Shown here: positions 9,214-17,901 of the stretch, piece by piece
How the letters are laid out: the number at the start of each line of letters is the position of its first letter
How positions within the stretch are numbered: position 1 is the stretch's first letter
Origin: JANXQG01 sp963709175
GTDB lineage: Bacteria; Planctomycetota; Planctomycetia; Pirellulales; Thermoguttaceae
DNA length: 64,000 nucleotides
Assembly (NCBI GenBank): GCA_963709175.1
Contig: CAVPVK010000015.1
Coordinates: forward strand, 124,001 to 188,000
Direction: 5' to 3'
Program-made: the position numbers and the translations under genes
Notes under the pieces: generated by a model
The model's database searches: none
What the model was told of the DNA's origin: nothing
The model's input: the letters and a program-made list of their open reading frames with translations, nothing else

Positions 9214-10663
9214 CGAAGAAAAAGAACAGGCGTTGCGGCAGCATCTCCAATCCCTTGGCTTGGAGAACGTCGATGACTATAAAATGTGGTGCCGCAAGCA
9301 TAGTTTCAGCGGTCGCCTCGACAAAAGCTGGCCGCAGCGGCAGCGGGAATATTTGGTCGCCACCCGGGAAGTGGCCGCCGCCCGGTTAGCCGAATACAAG
9401 AAGAAGGCCAAATTCCCGGACGCGATCACCGACATCTTCGACGGCAAGCTGCGGCATGCCGACGCCCGATCTCCCTCTTTAGCAGGAATCCAGAGGGCAA
9501 GCGAAGCCACCGGACACGACCATCTGGTTCGGGCAAAGCTGCTCTCCCTGCTTCTTCATGTCCAGCCCATCACGAACTTTCTGGACGCCTCACCAGCACT
9601 GCCCCAGTATGGTCGTCAGGCGGGAAATACCTGGATCGACGCCCTGGTTGCCCTGGCCCATCATTGGCGTGACTGGTTGAGGCCGGTTGAAGACTGGCGA
9701 CCCCGCACCCACAACACACGTCGGCAATTCGCCAGCTTGGCCCGGCATCTTTTGGCGGAATATTCCGTTCCAATCTTCATGGATTCAGTTTGGTTCATGG
9801 GGACTGGTGCTGCCGCCCTTCGCCGTCAGCGGTGGTTCACGCATGTCGCAAGCGGCCACAATCTCCGCACCGCCGACGTGCCGATCCCGTTGACCAAGCG
9901 GATGGCCCACCACTTCATGCAGGCTCCGGATCATTTTACCGTGGATCAGGCATTGCGGTGGGGGCAGGTTCTTGGGGTCGGCGGGAATCCGAGACTGGCC
10001 GAGGCCCTTGCTGCTACCCGATTGGCCGAACATTTCGAGCATGACGACTTCTGGATCACCGTCATCCGGTTCTTCATCGACAATCCGATGCTGGACCTCG
10101 TTCACGTCGGCCCGATCATCGACTACTTGCAAGATCAACGGTTTGAGCAGAGGGAGGAGTTCCAGGTTGCGGGCGTGATTCAACGTCTTCCGCCACCGCA
10201 GCCGAACCTTACGATGAAGGGCCGCAGCCCGGAGGCCCTCTTGCGTCAGGTCGAACGATGGCACCATCAACTGGCCCACGAGCGAGTCGATCTCAAGGCC
10301 CAGTGGCCGCTTTCGGGAATCAATGGTTTTGACTGGATTGAAGGCCGGGAAGGAACGCCCAGCCTTCGTCGCTGGACGATTCGGGAGCTTCTCACCAGCC
10401 GTGCATTGGTGGCCGAAGGCCGGGCAATGCAACATTGCGTTGCCACGTATGTCCGATCTTGTAGTCGCCGGGTGACTTCGATTTGGTCGCTCGAAATGCA
10501 GAATCATGAAGGCTGCCAACGTGTCTTGACCGTTGAGGTCCGGTTGCCCCACAAGATCATCTGTCAAGCCCGTGGCAAGCGGAACGTGCTGCCGGATGAA
10601 AAATCTCGGGGCATCCTGCGGCGGTGGGCGGGCCAAGAGGGACTGCGGCTAGTCATTCCGTGA
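9173..10663 (+). CDS. PcfJ-like protein
   Basis: 496 residues counted from MARKRTKGILSP, the first Met giving a family-like N-terminus. A charged helical N-terminal part is followed by the C-terminal PcfJ core: RELLTSRALVAEGRAMQHCVATYVRSC, IWSLEM, LTVEVRLPHKIICQARGKRN and a tail RGILRRWAGQEGL. PcfJ-like proteins were named from a conjugative plasmid of enterococci and are widespread on bacterial mobile and accessory DNA; the activity is not established. The conserved His-Cys in MQHCV is kept here. A degraded second copy lies immediately upstream, so the family has duplicated at this site. No plasmid transfer genes accompany it. Confidence 0.75.
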   Translation: MARKRTKGILSPVDEEKEQALRQHLQSLGLENVDDYKMWCRKHSFSGRLDKSWPQRQREYLVATREVAAARLAEYKKKAKFPDAITDIFDGKLRHADARSPSLAGIQRASEATGHDHLVRAKLLSLLLHVQPITNFLDASPALPQYGRQAGNTWIDALVALAHHWRDWLRPVEDWRPRTHNTRRQFASLARHLLAEYSVPIFMDSVWFMGTGAAALRRQRWFTHVASGHNLRTADVPIPLTKRMAHHFMQAPDHFTVDQALRWGQVLGVGGNPRLAEALAATRLAEHFEHDDFWITVIRFFIDNPMLDLVHVGPIIDYLQDQRFEQREEFQVAGVIQRLPPPQPNLTMKGRSPEALLRQVERWHHQLAHERVDLKAQWPLSGINGFDWIEGREGTPSLRRWTIRELLTSRALVAEGRAMQHCVATYVRSCSRRVTSIWSLEMQNHEGCQRVLTVEVRLPHKIICQARGKRNVLPDEKSRGILRRWAGQEGLRLVIP

Positions 10664-10737
10664 TCCGATCCGAGGGATCGCCAGTGCCCCTACCCCTCCA
10701 CAAACTTGTGGGTAAGGAAAATTGACCGCACAGTACC

Positions 10738-12567
10738 TCAGCCAATCTCGCAGACTACGCGAAACCCGTAGGGAGTGAAAAGGAAGTGGAACAAGGGATC
10801 GCCGTCCATATCGTCTTCTCCCTCCGACTCGAAATCTGCACGCCGCATTTGGCGGGCTGCACTACGACATACGGTTTCGGCGGCGGAACACCAGCCACCC
10901 CGTACAACACGAAATGCCTGCTTGTCCTCGCCGTAAAGCCACGCACTCCCATCGACGGGCGACCCTGCGTAGTTATCGTGCCAAACGTCCTCGCACCATT
11001 CATTGACATTGCCGTGCATGTCGTACAAACCCCAGGCATTGGGAGGAAAGCTGCCGACCGGCGTTGTGGTCCGATCTTGTCTCGTCCCGCTCATCATCTC
11101 CTCCATAGGCGTGAAGGTCGCCTGACCCAGCAATAGCTTTTCACCGAATGCGAAAGCCGTCGTCGTCCCTGCACGGCAGGCGTACTCCCACTCCGCTTCG
11201 CTCGGCAACCGGAAGGGTTTTTTGAGCCGCTTGCATAGCTGGTTGCAGAACTCTTGACAGTCCAGCCAGCCCACCCGGTCAACGGGAAGGTCAAGGTCAT
11301 TGTTAATTCGGGATCGGGCTTTCCCCGTGATCGCCTTCCACTGACCTTCGGTGATTGGAAACCGCCCCAGGTAAAAGGGAGACCGAATTGTGACGACGTG
11401 CTGCGGCTCCTCATTCTGGCCGTGGCCGTCTTCGGATGCAGGCGACCCCATTAGGAACTCTCCCGCTGGCACAAGGACCAGTTCTAAGCGGGCATCACCC
11501 GTCAACTCGATGTCGAGGCATCGAGGCAAGCCATCGGTTGCTGGGATCGACGGACCTGGAACGCGAAACGTCTGCAACGTAGATCGGCGTTTCCTTCTCA
11601 TGGCCGCCACCTGCCGCAAGATCGGGCCGTTTTCCTCGTTGTCCACGATTTCAGCAATCTGCTGACTGGAACACCCTTCATGTTCCAGAAACCTCTTCAC
11701 GAATTGATCGTAGGAAGCCTCACCGAGTTGCCGCTTGAGAGATTGCGACTCAAAATCATAATCGTCCTTCGTGGCACTGTGGTTTTCGTTCGGGATGAAG
11801 GTATTGCCGCAAACCTGACAGATGTGCGGTTCGCTCGGATACTCCGTCTTCCAGCGACCCACGGGGGCGTTCGCTTTGCAGCGTGGGCAGTGGGGAAACA
11901 CCGTATACCAGCCGAAGTCAGTGTGGCCCAGCGGAGCCAGGGCGACATGGAGCGGAAGCTCCCAATCCAACGACTTGCGAAGGGCGGCAAGAAAGTGATC
12001 CACGTTGCACTTCTTACGGTCCTCGTCGTCGAAGGTCGCATCAAGAACATCAAGCAGCAATTCAACCTGCGGTCGCTTCAGGGGAGAATTCATCCAGAAA
12101 CCAAACCAGAGGGGCGTTGTCACCGGGAAGATTGTCTGAAGACGTGGCTCGAATCCTTGCTGGTCAATGACCTTCCACAGTTGCTTGTCCAACTCGGGCG
12201 ATTCAGGCCAAACTTCAAGATAACCGTGACAACCCGCGTGCATCCTATTCGGGTCATCAAGTGCGTTGGCCTCGCATCCCGCACAGACTTTGGCCGCCTC
12301 GATAATCCCGCCGTCCTTGCCGAACCGATCCTCGATACGAAACCCCGAATGCGGAATCCGGGCATAGTGCTGGAAGTTATCCCTCCCACTCGTCCAACTG
12401 GTCACGCAGATTCCGTCAACGATTCGTCCGTCTTGAACCGCATCCGATATTGTGCGAAGGTCTGACAACTGGGAGAAGGTCGTGCTGGGCAGGAACCAGC
12501 CCGCCCCGTGTCGAAATCGGCACGCCCTTTCAAGCGACCAACTGACGATTTGCCCAGTATCCGCCAT
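10738..12567 (-). CDS. FGE/SUMF1-like domain protein with zinc-ribbon N-terminal half
   Basis: 609 residues. The C-terminal part (about 359-609) is a formylglycine-generating-enzyme-like domain: LVLVPAGEFLMGSP, FYLGRFPITEGQWKAITG, PVDRVGWLDCQEFCNQL, FRLPSEAEWEYACRAG, GLYDMHGNVNEWCEDVW, FRVVRGGWCSAAETVCRSAARQ. The N-terminal 350 residues match nothing I know; they carry two Cys pairs spaced like a zinc ribbon (C227/C230 and C250/C253) and a third pair C95/C98 near H110/C113. Most bacterial members of this superfamily are not true sulfatase activators and often act as sensors or effector-linked domains. No sulfatase lies nearby. It follows the 12602-13222 gene by 34 bases on the same strand, so the two are probably cotranscribed. 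Confidence 0.8.
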   Translation of the reverse strand: MADTGQIVSWSLERACRFRHGAGWFLPSTTFSQLSDLRTISDAVQDGRIVDGICVTSWTSGRDNFQHYARIPHSGFRIEDRFGKDGGIIEAAKVCAGCEANALDDPNRMHAGCHGYLEVWPESPELDKQLWKVIDQQGFEPRLQTIFPVTTPLWFGFWMNSPLKRPQVELLLDVLDATFDDEDRKKCNVDHFLAALRKSLDWELPLHVALAPLGHTDFGWYTVFPHCPRCKANAPVGRWKTEYPSEPHICQVCGNTFIPNENHSATKDDYDFESQSLKRQLGEASYDQFVKRFLEHEGCSSQQIAEIVDNEENGPILRQVAAMRRKRRSTLQTFRVPGPSIPATDGLPRCLDIELTGDARLELVLVPAGEFLMGSPASEDGHGQNEEPQHVVTIRSPFYLGRFPITEGQWKAITGKARSRINNDLDLPVDRVGWLDCQEFCNQLCKRLKKPFRLPSEAEWEYACRAGTTTAFAFGEKLLLGQATFTPMEEMMSGTRQDRTTTPVGSFPPNAWGLYDMHGNVNEWCEDVWHDNYAGSPVDGSAWLYGEDKQAFRVVRGGWCSAAETVCRSAARQMRRADFESEGEDDMDGDPLFHFLFTPYGFRVVCEIG

Positions 12568-12601
12568 TTTAGCAGTCCTCAGTCAACAGGTTGCGAGGTC
12601 A

Positions 12602-13222
12602 TCACTCTTGCGTGACCTGGAACTTGTACGTTGCCCCCAATGCTCCACCTTCGGCACTGATCGGGTAGGGAAGGCCCAACTTCTTCATAAAATCCACCAA
12701 TTGCCAGCAATCACCGGCGGCATATTCGTCGTTTCCGTAGGCTTTGCCGGGATTGTCGTCATCCAAGTCCCATGAAGCGAGGTAATTGCAGATCGCGTCT
12801 TCAAGAACATTCGGGCAGAGTCGGGCAATCGTTGCCGCATCGCCTGCCCAACTTTGCCGTTCCTCGTCAGAGAGGCTGTCGTCCCAGTAGTCAGGAATTG
12901 GATTGAACTGGTCCACCTGCTCGCCTGCGACGAAGAGGACGTACATCCAGAGATCGTCGTCATGGATGTGAAACGAGAACACCGGAATGTCTAGCGATCT
13001 CGATAGATGAGCGGCAGCGTCATCCCATTCGAAGAACTCGCCAGGGTAGACAACGGTTGTATTGCCACCCGATTCAGCGAGAATGAGAATCTCCCATGAA
13101 GGAGACTTCTTCGTTGTCGGCTCGAAACGGCCCGTGCGAGAAGCAGTATAGTCCTTTAATGCCATTTCCACGGCAGTCCGTTTGGCTCCGATGATCCCCG
13201 ACATCGACAGGAAAAGCCCCAT
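12602..13222 (-). CDS. conserved hypothetical protein, acidic
   Basis: 206 residues, soluble, rich in Asp/Glu and Trp (WDDAAAHLSRSLDIPVFSFHIHDDDLWMYVLF, FNPIPDYWDDSLSDEE). No signal peptide or membrane segment. ATG 13222 has a GGAAG about eight bases upstream. It lies just upstream of the FGE-like gene on the same strand; the pairing is the only clue to its role. I do not recognise a named family. Confidence 0.7.
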   Translation of the reverse strand: MGLFLSMSGIIGAKRTAVEMALKDYTASRTGRFEPTTKKSPSWEILILAESGGNTTVVYPGEFFEWDDAAAHLSRSLDIPVFSFHIHDDDLWMYVLFVAGEQVDQFNPIPDYWDDSLSDEERQSWAGDAATIARLCPNVLEDAICNYLASWDLDDDNPGKAYGNDEYAAGDCWQLVDFMKKLGLPYPISAEGGALGATYKFQVTQE

Positions 13223-13311
13223 TTTGATTCTTCCGCTGGAACATTATCATATTCTGATTGCCATCAGCCATTGTAGCCGTTGGAAAACCAGCATAATAGA
13301 GTGGCAGCACC

Positions 13312-13848
13312 ATGCCCAACCCCATCGCCAGCATCACCACGCCCCGCATGTGTGCCGAGGCAATCACGCCACTGCACTTCCACGATCTCCATCGCCTCTA
13401 TACTGATCCTCTGGTCGTGAAGACCCTCGCTTCAGCACGAAAGCCGCTCCCCGAAGAAAAGCTCGTGGAGACCATCCAACAGGCCGCAGACCACTGGCGG
13501 CAGCACGGCTTCGGGTATTGGGTCTTTCATCTGAAAAAGGACGGTGAGTTCGTTGGGCGAGGCGGTTTAACGATTCACCAGTTCGAAGGGAAGGAAGCTG
13601 TGGGTCTGGGCTACGCGGTCATGCCCGATTACTGGAACCGGGGCTTTGCCACGGAGATCGCAGCGGCCAGCTTGGAGGGTGGCTTCGGGCACCTGGGTCT
13701 GGCCGAGATTTGGTCATGGGCATTGCCGGAGAATCGGGCATCACAGCGGGTCATGGAGAAGCTGGGATTTCGGTACGAGCGGGAATTCGACTTTGCCGGG
13801 ATGTTGCATCGGTTCTATCGGCTGGTGAAGGGGGAGTGGAAAGTGTAG
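13312..13848 (+). CDS. GNAT-family N-acetyltransferase (RimJ/RimL type)
   Basis: 178 residues. Typical features: TPRMCAEAITPLHFHDLHRLYTDP at the N-terminus, GFGYWVFHLKKDGEFVGRGGL, then VGLGYAVMPDYWNRGFATEIAAASLEGGF (acetyl-CoA binding loop) and ALPENRASQRVMEKLGFRYE. This is the RimJ/RimL subgroup, which acetylates N-termini or small molecules; the substrate cannot be told. It opens a run of plus-strand genes to 17.2 kb. Confidence 0.9.
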   Translation: MPNPIASITTPRMCAEAITPLHFHDLHRLYTDPLVVKTLASARKPLPEEKLVETIQQAADHWRQHGFGYWVFHLKKDGEFVGRGGLTIHQFEGKEAVGLGYAVMPDYWNRGFATEIAAASLEGGFGHLGLAEIWSWALPENRASQRVMEKLGFRYEREFDFAGMLHRFYRLVKGEWKV

Positions 13849-13892
13849 GATGGAACTGAATGAGGAACGACTTCTTCGAGAGGAATGAACCA

Positions 13893-15080
13893 ATGAGGAC
13901 GATCTTAACTTGCATCGTAGCGATGGTCTTAACAGCATCGCTTCGGGCAGCAGAAGACGTAACGAGAATTTCTGCTGCCCCGATCAACTTAGGCTTTAAG
14001 TCCTGCGGCGAAGGCTGGCGGGAGTGGAGAGGCATTGCAAATCCCACCGGGGCCGTTGGGTGGCGAGAACGCATCACGGCTCTGTCGGTTAGCCCATCGG
14101 GCGACCTGTGGGTTGGCACGAGCCACGGACGGCTCCTCTCGATGGCGAACCAGAGTTGGACGCTAGAAGCCCATTGTGATCGCATTCAGATTACGGGGAT
14201 TGCCTGCGATGGAAAAGAAAGGGTGTGGCTCAGTACAAGCGATGGCATCCGCTGCCTTGACAAAAAAGAGGGTGCCTGGAACGTGAAGGCGTTTCGCACC
14301 TACTACCAGGGCCATCCCGCCTTCGCAAGTGGTGGTTATATTCCTGGGGAGGATGCCGAACGACTTTTTGGATACGTGGACGGCATTTACATTCCCCCAA
14401 AAGTAAAAGCGTATGCCCCTTTCGCTATTTCTACTGAACACGGGTTGTTTTCCTGGCAGAGCTTCTATGGTATCTGGCACAACTTCCTGCCACACTACTG
14501 GGGAGCGAATTCTCCTTGGCTAGACACCGGCGAGCTTCTTCCGAACCGTAGGCCGACGTGCATGGTCGAGGACGCCCAGGAGAATCTATGGATCGGCACA
14601 GAACGGGACGGTATCGTTCGGCTCAACGCTCGCTCTCGTCACTATCACAGCCATTCGCCCGGCGACAATCAGAAGGAAGGCGCCGAGTTTTCCCGAATCG
14701 GCTCGAAAGAAGTTGGCTGGGCGATTGACAAGGTAGTGGACCTTGTTTCGGGGCTTGACCGAGGTATCTGGGCGGTACTGGAATCGAAGGACAAGGGAAG
14801 AGTCCTGGCTCGCTTCGATGGCAATTCTTGGGCGACAATGCCATTGCCTGATACCCAAATGGCAAACTGCGTTGCCGAAATCAAGCCGGGTACGGTCCTC
14901 GTCGGCTTAGAGGACGACCACAGGCAAACCGATGGTTTGATTGAAGTGGACTGGAAATCTCGGAAGACGAACAAGGTGTCCGGGCCGATGCCCACCATCC
15001 GTTGGATCAAGCAGACTCCTGATGGCCGGGTCTTGGCCGCGTCTTCGTTCGGCTTCTACGAAAGGACTTCCAGGCCATAG
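13893..15080 (+). CDS. secreted beta-propeller protein (two-component-regulator propeller repeats)
   Basis: 395 residues. The start MRTILTC at 13893 is chosen because GAGGAA lies just upstream and a clean signal peptide follows (MVLTASLRA-AEDV). Propeller-type repeats are visible: ALSVSPSGDLWVGTSHGRLLSM, GIACDGKERVWLSTSDGIRCLD, MVEDAQENLWIGTERDGIVRLN, VDLVSGLDRGIWAVL. Such repeats form the periplasmic sensor of hybrid kinases, but no kinase domain follows here; it ends as a free-standing periplasmic propeller. The function is unknown. The next gene starts 8 bases downstream. Confidence 0.75.
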   Translation: MRTILTCIVAMVLTASLRAAEDVTRISAAPINLGFKSCGEGWREWRGIANPTGAVGWRERITALSVSPSGDLWVGTSHGRLLSMANQSWTLEAHCDRIQITGIACDGKERVWLSTSDGIRCLDKKEGAWNVKAFRTYYQGHPAFASGGYIPGEDAERLFGYVDGIYIPPKVKAYAPFAISTEHGLFSWQSFYGIWHNFLPHYWGANSPWLDTGELLPNRRPTCMVEDAQENLWIGTERDGIVRLNARSRHYHSHSPGDNQKEGAEFSRIGSKEVGWAIDKVVDLVSGLDRGIWAVLESKDKGRVLARFDGNSWATMPLPDTQMANCVAEIKPGTVLVGLEDDHRQTDGLIEVDWKSRKTNKVSGPMPTIRWIKQTPDGRVLAASSFGFYERTSRP

Positions 15081-15088
15081 CGAAGCCA

Positions 15089-15559
15089 ATGCTCATCCTC
15101 TTCCTCCACGGTTGGCACTCGACTCCGGGCGGCGTGAAACCGACCTATCTCAAGGACCACGGCCACGAAGTCCTGAACCCGGACCTGCCCGACGACGATT
15201 TCGATGCCGCCGTCCGCATCGCCCAGGCCGAGTTCGACCAGCACCAGCCCGACGTTGTGGTTGGCTCAAGCCGTGGTGGTGCCGTGGCAATGAATATCAA
15301 CGCGGGTTCGACGCGGCTTGTCATGCTCTGCCCGGCCTGGAAGAAGTGGGGAACGGCCACGACGGTCAATCCCGGTACGGTCATCCTGCATTCCGGTGCG
15401 GATGACGTGGTGCCATTTACTGACAGCGTGGAACTGGTGCGGAACAGCGGATTGCCCCCCGAATCGCTGATCGTCGTCGGCCACGAACACCGGCTGGCCG
15501 ATCCTGAATCGCTGGCGAAGATGTTGGACGCAGTGGAGGTTGTGACCGCCCACAGATAG
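15089..15559 (+). CDS. small alpha/beta hydrolase
   Basis: 156 residues, a minimal hydrolase fold of the RBBP9/YdeN or YqiA kind. LFLHGWHSTPGG is the oxyanion-hole segment, VVVGSSRGGAVAM carries the nucleophile Ser, ILHSGADDVVPF the acid Asp, and VGHEHRLADPE the catalytic His. Complete triad, so probably active; the substrate is unknown. It follows the propeller gene by 8 bases and is probably in the same transcript. Confidence 0.85.
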   Translation: MLILFLHGWHSTPGGVKPTYLKDHGHEVLNPDLPDDDFDAAVRIAQAEFDQHQPDVVVGSSRGGAVAMNINAGSTRLVMLCPAWKKWGTATTVNPGTVILHSGADDVVPFTDSVELVRNSGLPPESLIVVGHEHRLADPESLAKMLDAVEVVTAHR

Positions 15560-15642
15560 AATGGTGAATCTCCGGTTCATTAGAGATGCAGCGGCGTATC
15601 AACGAAACGATGGCTGGCGGCAAGGGCGAATAGAGTACCGAG

Positions 15643-15990
15643 ATGACGAAACCCAACGATATCGACGCCTACATTTTGCGGTTCCCGACCGACGTGCAGG
15701 AGATACTCCGAAAGGTGCGAGAGACGATTCGCACCGCTGCACCGGAGGCAAAGGAAGTCATCAGTTACCAGATGCCCGCCTTCCGGCAGCACGGAATCCT
15801 CGTCTATTTCGCTGCCTGGAAGAAACACATCGGTCTGTATCCGCCGATCTCCGGCGATGTGGCGATTGAAAACGCCGTGGCGAAATATGCCGGTCCCAAG
15901 GGAAATCTTCAATTCCCGTTGGATGAGCCGATTCCGTACAATCTAATCAAACGAATCGTGAAGCTGCGAGTCAAACAGGACCGAGAATAA
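15643..15990 (+). CDS. DUF1801 / YdhG-like protein
   Basis: 115 residues spanning the whole domain: IDAYILRFPTDVQEILRKVRETIRTAAPEAKEVISYQMPAFRQHGILVYFAAWKKHIGLYP and a basic C-terminus. This family (YdhG/YjhB/Fra-like, DUF1801) is structurally similar to frataxin-like iron chaperones, though the activity is not proven. Cytoplasmic. It lies between small stress-type genes on the same strand. Confidence 0.88.
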   Translation: MTKPNDIDAYILRFPTDVQEILRKVRETIRTAAPEAKEVISYQMPAFRQHGILVYFAAWKKHIGLYPPISGDVAIENAVAKYAGPKGNLQFPLDEPIPYNLIKRIVKLRVKQDRE

Positions 15991-16064
15991 GCCGATGCGA
16001 AACGAGACAAGCGGAAGAAGAAATAGCTGCATTCGGCAGGCTACGAATCAGGTGAGGGCAAGCC

Positions 16065-16514
16065 ATGAGAACCGAAATCATAGAATCACCGATCCAGTTC
16101 CATCTTCACGGAATGTCAGCCATCGTTCCCAACCACAGCTATGGCGAAGTTGGATTGCGGTTGATGGGCGAACTGTGGAAAGTCGTCAAGCAGACCGGCA
16201 CAGCCACGACCGGCATCAACCATTGGGTGTATCTGCCGGATGAGCGACTGTTCACGGGTGTCGAGTTGCTGCCGAACACCCTGGCTCCGGTCGGGTTGGA
16301 GCCACTTCGTTTCGAATTGCAGCGTTACCTGAAACACGTCCATATCGGCCCATATCAGGCGTTGCCGGAGAAGTGGAAGGCGTTGATGGACGAGCTTGCC
16401 GCTCGTGGCGAGACCATCGGTTCACCGTCGTTGGAAGTCTACGGGCACCACTGCGACGACTCTTCCAAGCTGGAAACAACGATTCTAATCGGGTTGCAGC
16501 GGACACACGGTTGA
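16065..16514 (+). CDS. GyrI-like small-molecule-binding domain protein
   Basis: 149 residues forming a single effector-binding (GyrI-like / BmrR C-terminal type) domain: a long first half with VPNHSYGEVGLRLMGELWKVVKQTG, GINHWVYLPDERLFTGVEL, HVHIGPYQALPEKWKALMDELAARG and the C-terminal SLEVYGHHCDDSSKLETTILIGL. No DNA-binding domain is attached, so it is a stand-alone ligand-binding or hydrolase-like member. The stop lies 5 bases before the next gene's ATG. Confidence 0.8.
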   Translation: MRTEIIESPIQFHLHGMSAIVPNHSYGEVGLRLMGELWKVVKQTGTATTGINHWVYLPDERLFTGVELLPNTLAPVGLEPLRFELQRYLKHVHIGPYQALPEKWKALMDELAARGETIGSPSLEVYGHHCDDSSKLETTILIGLQRTHG

Positions 16515-16519
16515 GGACG

Positions 16520-17194
16520 ATGACCGAGAACACTTTCACCCCTGGTCCCGCGCCGAACACCGTTCGAGCAGCCGATGGAAAGATTCTTACGCCGCCCGAG
16601 GACTGGACACTGCTTCCACCCGGAGACGCCGCCCTGACCCGCCGCGTGAAGGCTGCTGGGGATCATTGGGTCGTCCAAGAGAAGAAGGGCCGGAAGGTCT
16701 TCTCGCGGGGCGTATGGGCACCGGCAGCCACAATCGACAAGTTTCGGGCCAAACTCGAAGCCGAGCGATCCAGCGAAGGCTACGCGAAACGCAAGGATGC
16801 CGATGCCCGACGCCGCGATAAAGCCCAGACCGAATACGTTGAGGATTTCTACGGTGCGATCGTGGCGTTCCTGGCCTTTCATCCTGTCTACGCCGACTTC
16901 GCTGGGAGGCTGGCCCGTGCGGTTGCGGATCACGCCACGCCGGTCGGCAGCGGCACCGTTGCGAGGACGAAACGAATTCCAGTCGAGCAACGGGCCGAGG
17001 CCGCCGTGATTGCGTGGTTACGGCACCAAACCACCAGCTACGACTCGATGAAGATCGCCAGGATCAAGGGCAAGCGGCGGGAAGTGCGACGATTGCTCGC
17101 CCAACGATCCAAGGAATTGCTGGGGCGGTATCGCCGGGGAGAATCGGTCGCGGAAGAGTGTCCGCTCATGAGGGCGTTGGCGGGTAAGCCTTGA
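16520..17194 (+). CDS. DUF2293 domain protein
   Basis: 224 residues from MTENTFTPG; this ATG is chosen because it follows the preceding stop by 5 bases. The C-terminal part carries the DUF2293 signature: RIPVEQRAEAAVIAWLRHQTTSYDSMKIARIKGKRREVRRLLAQRSKELLGRYR. The N-terminal half (LTPPEDWTLLPPGDAALTRRVKAAGDHWVVQEKKGRKVFSRGVWAP) is basic. The family is uncharacterised; the conserved basic helix suggests nucleic-acid binding (inference). Confidence 0.8.
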   Translation: MTENTFTPGPAPNTVRAADGKILTPPEDWTLLPPGDAALTRRVKAAGDHWVVQEKKGRKVFSRGVWAPAATIDKFRAKLEAERSSEGYAKRKDADARRRDKAQTEYVEDFYGAIVAFLAFHPVYADFAGRLARAVADHATPVGSGTVARTKRIPVEQRAEAAVIAWLRHQTTSYDSMKIARIKGKRREVRRLLAQRSKELLGRYRRGESVAEECPLMRALAGKP

Positions 17195-17256
17195 TGGCAG
17201 TCGTTATGTGCGAAACTACTTTGGCAGAGGGAACCACACGGCCGGTAGCACGAGGA

Positions 17257-17784
17257 TTAAGAAAGGTCGTCTGTGAGGCATCGCATTTCTTCGTAGGCCG
17301 ACTCCAATCGCCCCGCTAAATCGAAGTCCCGTGAGCATTTCATCTCAACGGTGATATTCTGGATCACCAACTTGACATGCTTGGATAGCACTTTCGCCGT
17401 CCCCTCGTCCAACGACGACTTCCGCAACATGGACACGACTCGCCGCTGAAAACCAGCCAATGCCTCAAGGATATCTTCTTCTGCCAAGGCGAAACTGGGC
17501 TTGTCCACGTCTTCGGCCTTTGGTGCTTCCCGATCAGTGGGAATCCAGGGGATCAAGCCCATGCGAAACGCCTTCTCTTGCTGTTCTCTGGATTCCTTCC
17601 GAATATCCACAAGCTCGTCGTTGACCCAGACCTTCCAGACCACGGGATTGTCGCCCAACCGGCTTGGCAGGGTCCAATCAACATTGAGCCGCCCGATGCC
17701 GAACATCCTCTTGATAGCCATGCATTTGCCTTGGCCGGTGCTATTGGCTACGCCAAATTTGGGATCGATGTCGATCAGTTTCAT
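17257..17784 (-). CDS. hypothetical protein
   Basis: 175 residues from MKLIDIDPKFGVAN; a start ten codons earlier is possible. Soluble and charged, with a helical C-terminal half (LEALAGFQRRVVSMLRKSSLDEGTAKVLSKHVK). No recognisable domain or motif. It lies about 120 bases downstream of the HEAT-repeat gene on the same strand. Confidence 0.6.
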   Translation of the reverse strand: MKLIDIDPKFGVANSTGQGKCMAIKRMFGIGRLNVDWTLPSRLGDNPVVWKVWVNDELVDIRKESREQQEKAFRMGLIPWIPTDREAPKAEDVDKPSFALAEEDILEALAGFQRRVVSMLRKSSLDEGTAKVLSKHVKLVIQNITVEMKCSRDFDLAGRLESAYEEMRCLTDDLS

Positions 17785-17901
17785 GTAGGGAGAACTCGTG
17801 GGATCATCCAGCACGTTTGCCCAGCCGATGGTACGGACGATCCCGCACGCCCAGACCTCGGCCCTGCCTCGGATACCCGTGCCGCACCAAATTCGGCCCG
17901 G

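Noticed and set aside
11680..12465. Long plus-strand frame opposite the FGE-like gene
   Set aside because: Lies wholly antisense to a gene with clear domain motifs; no similarity to known proteins.
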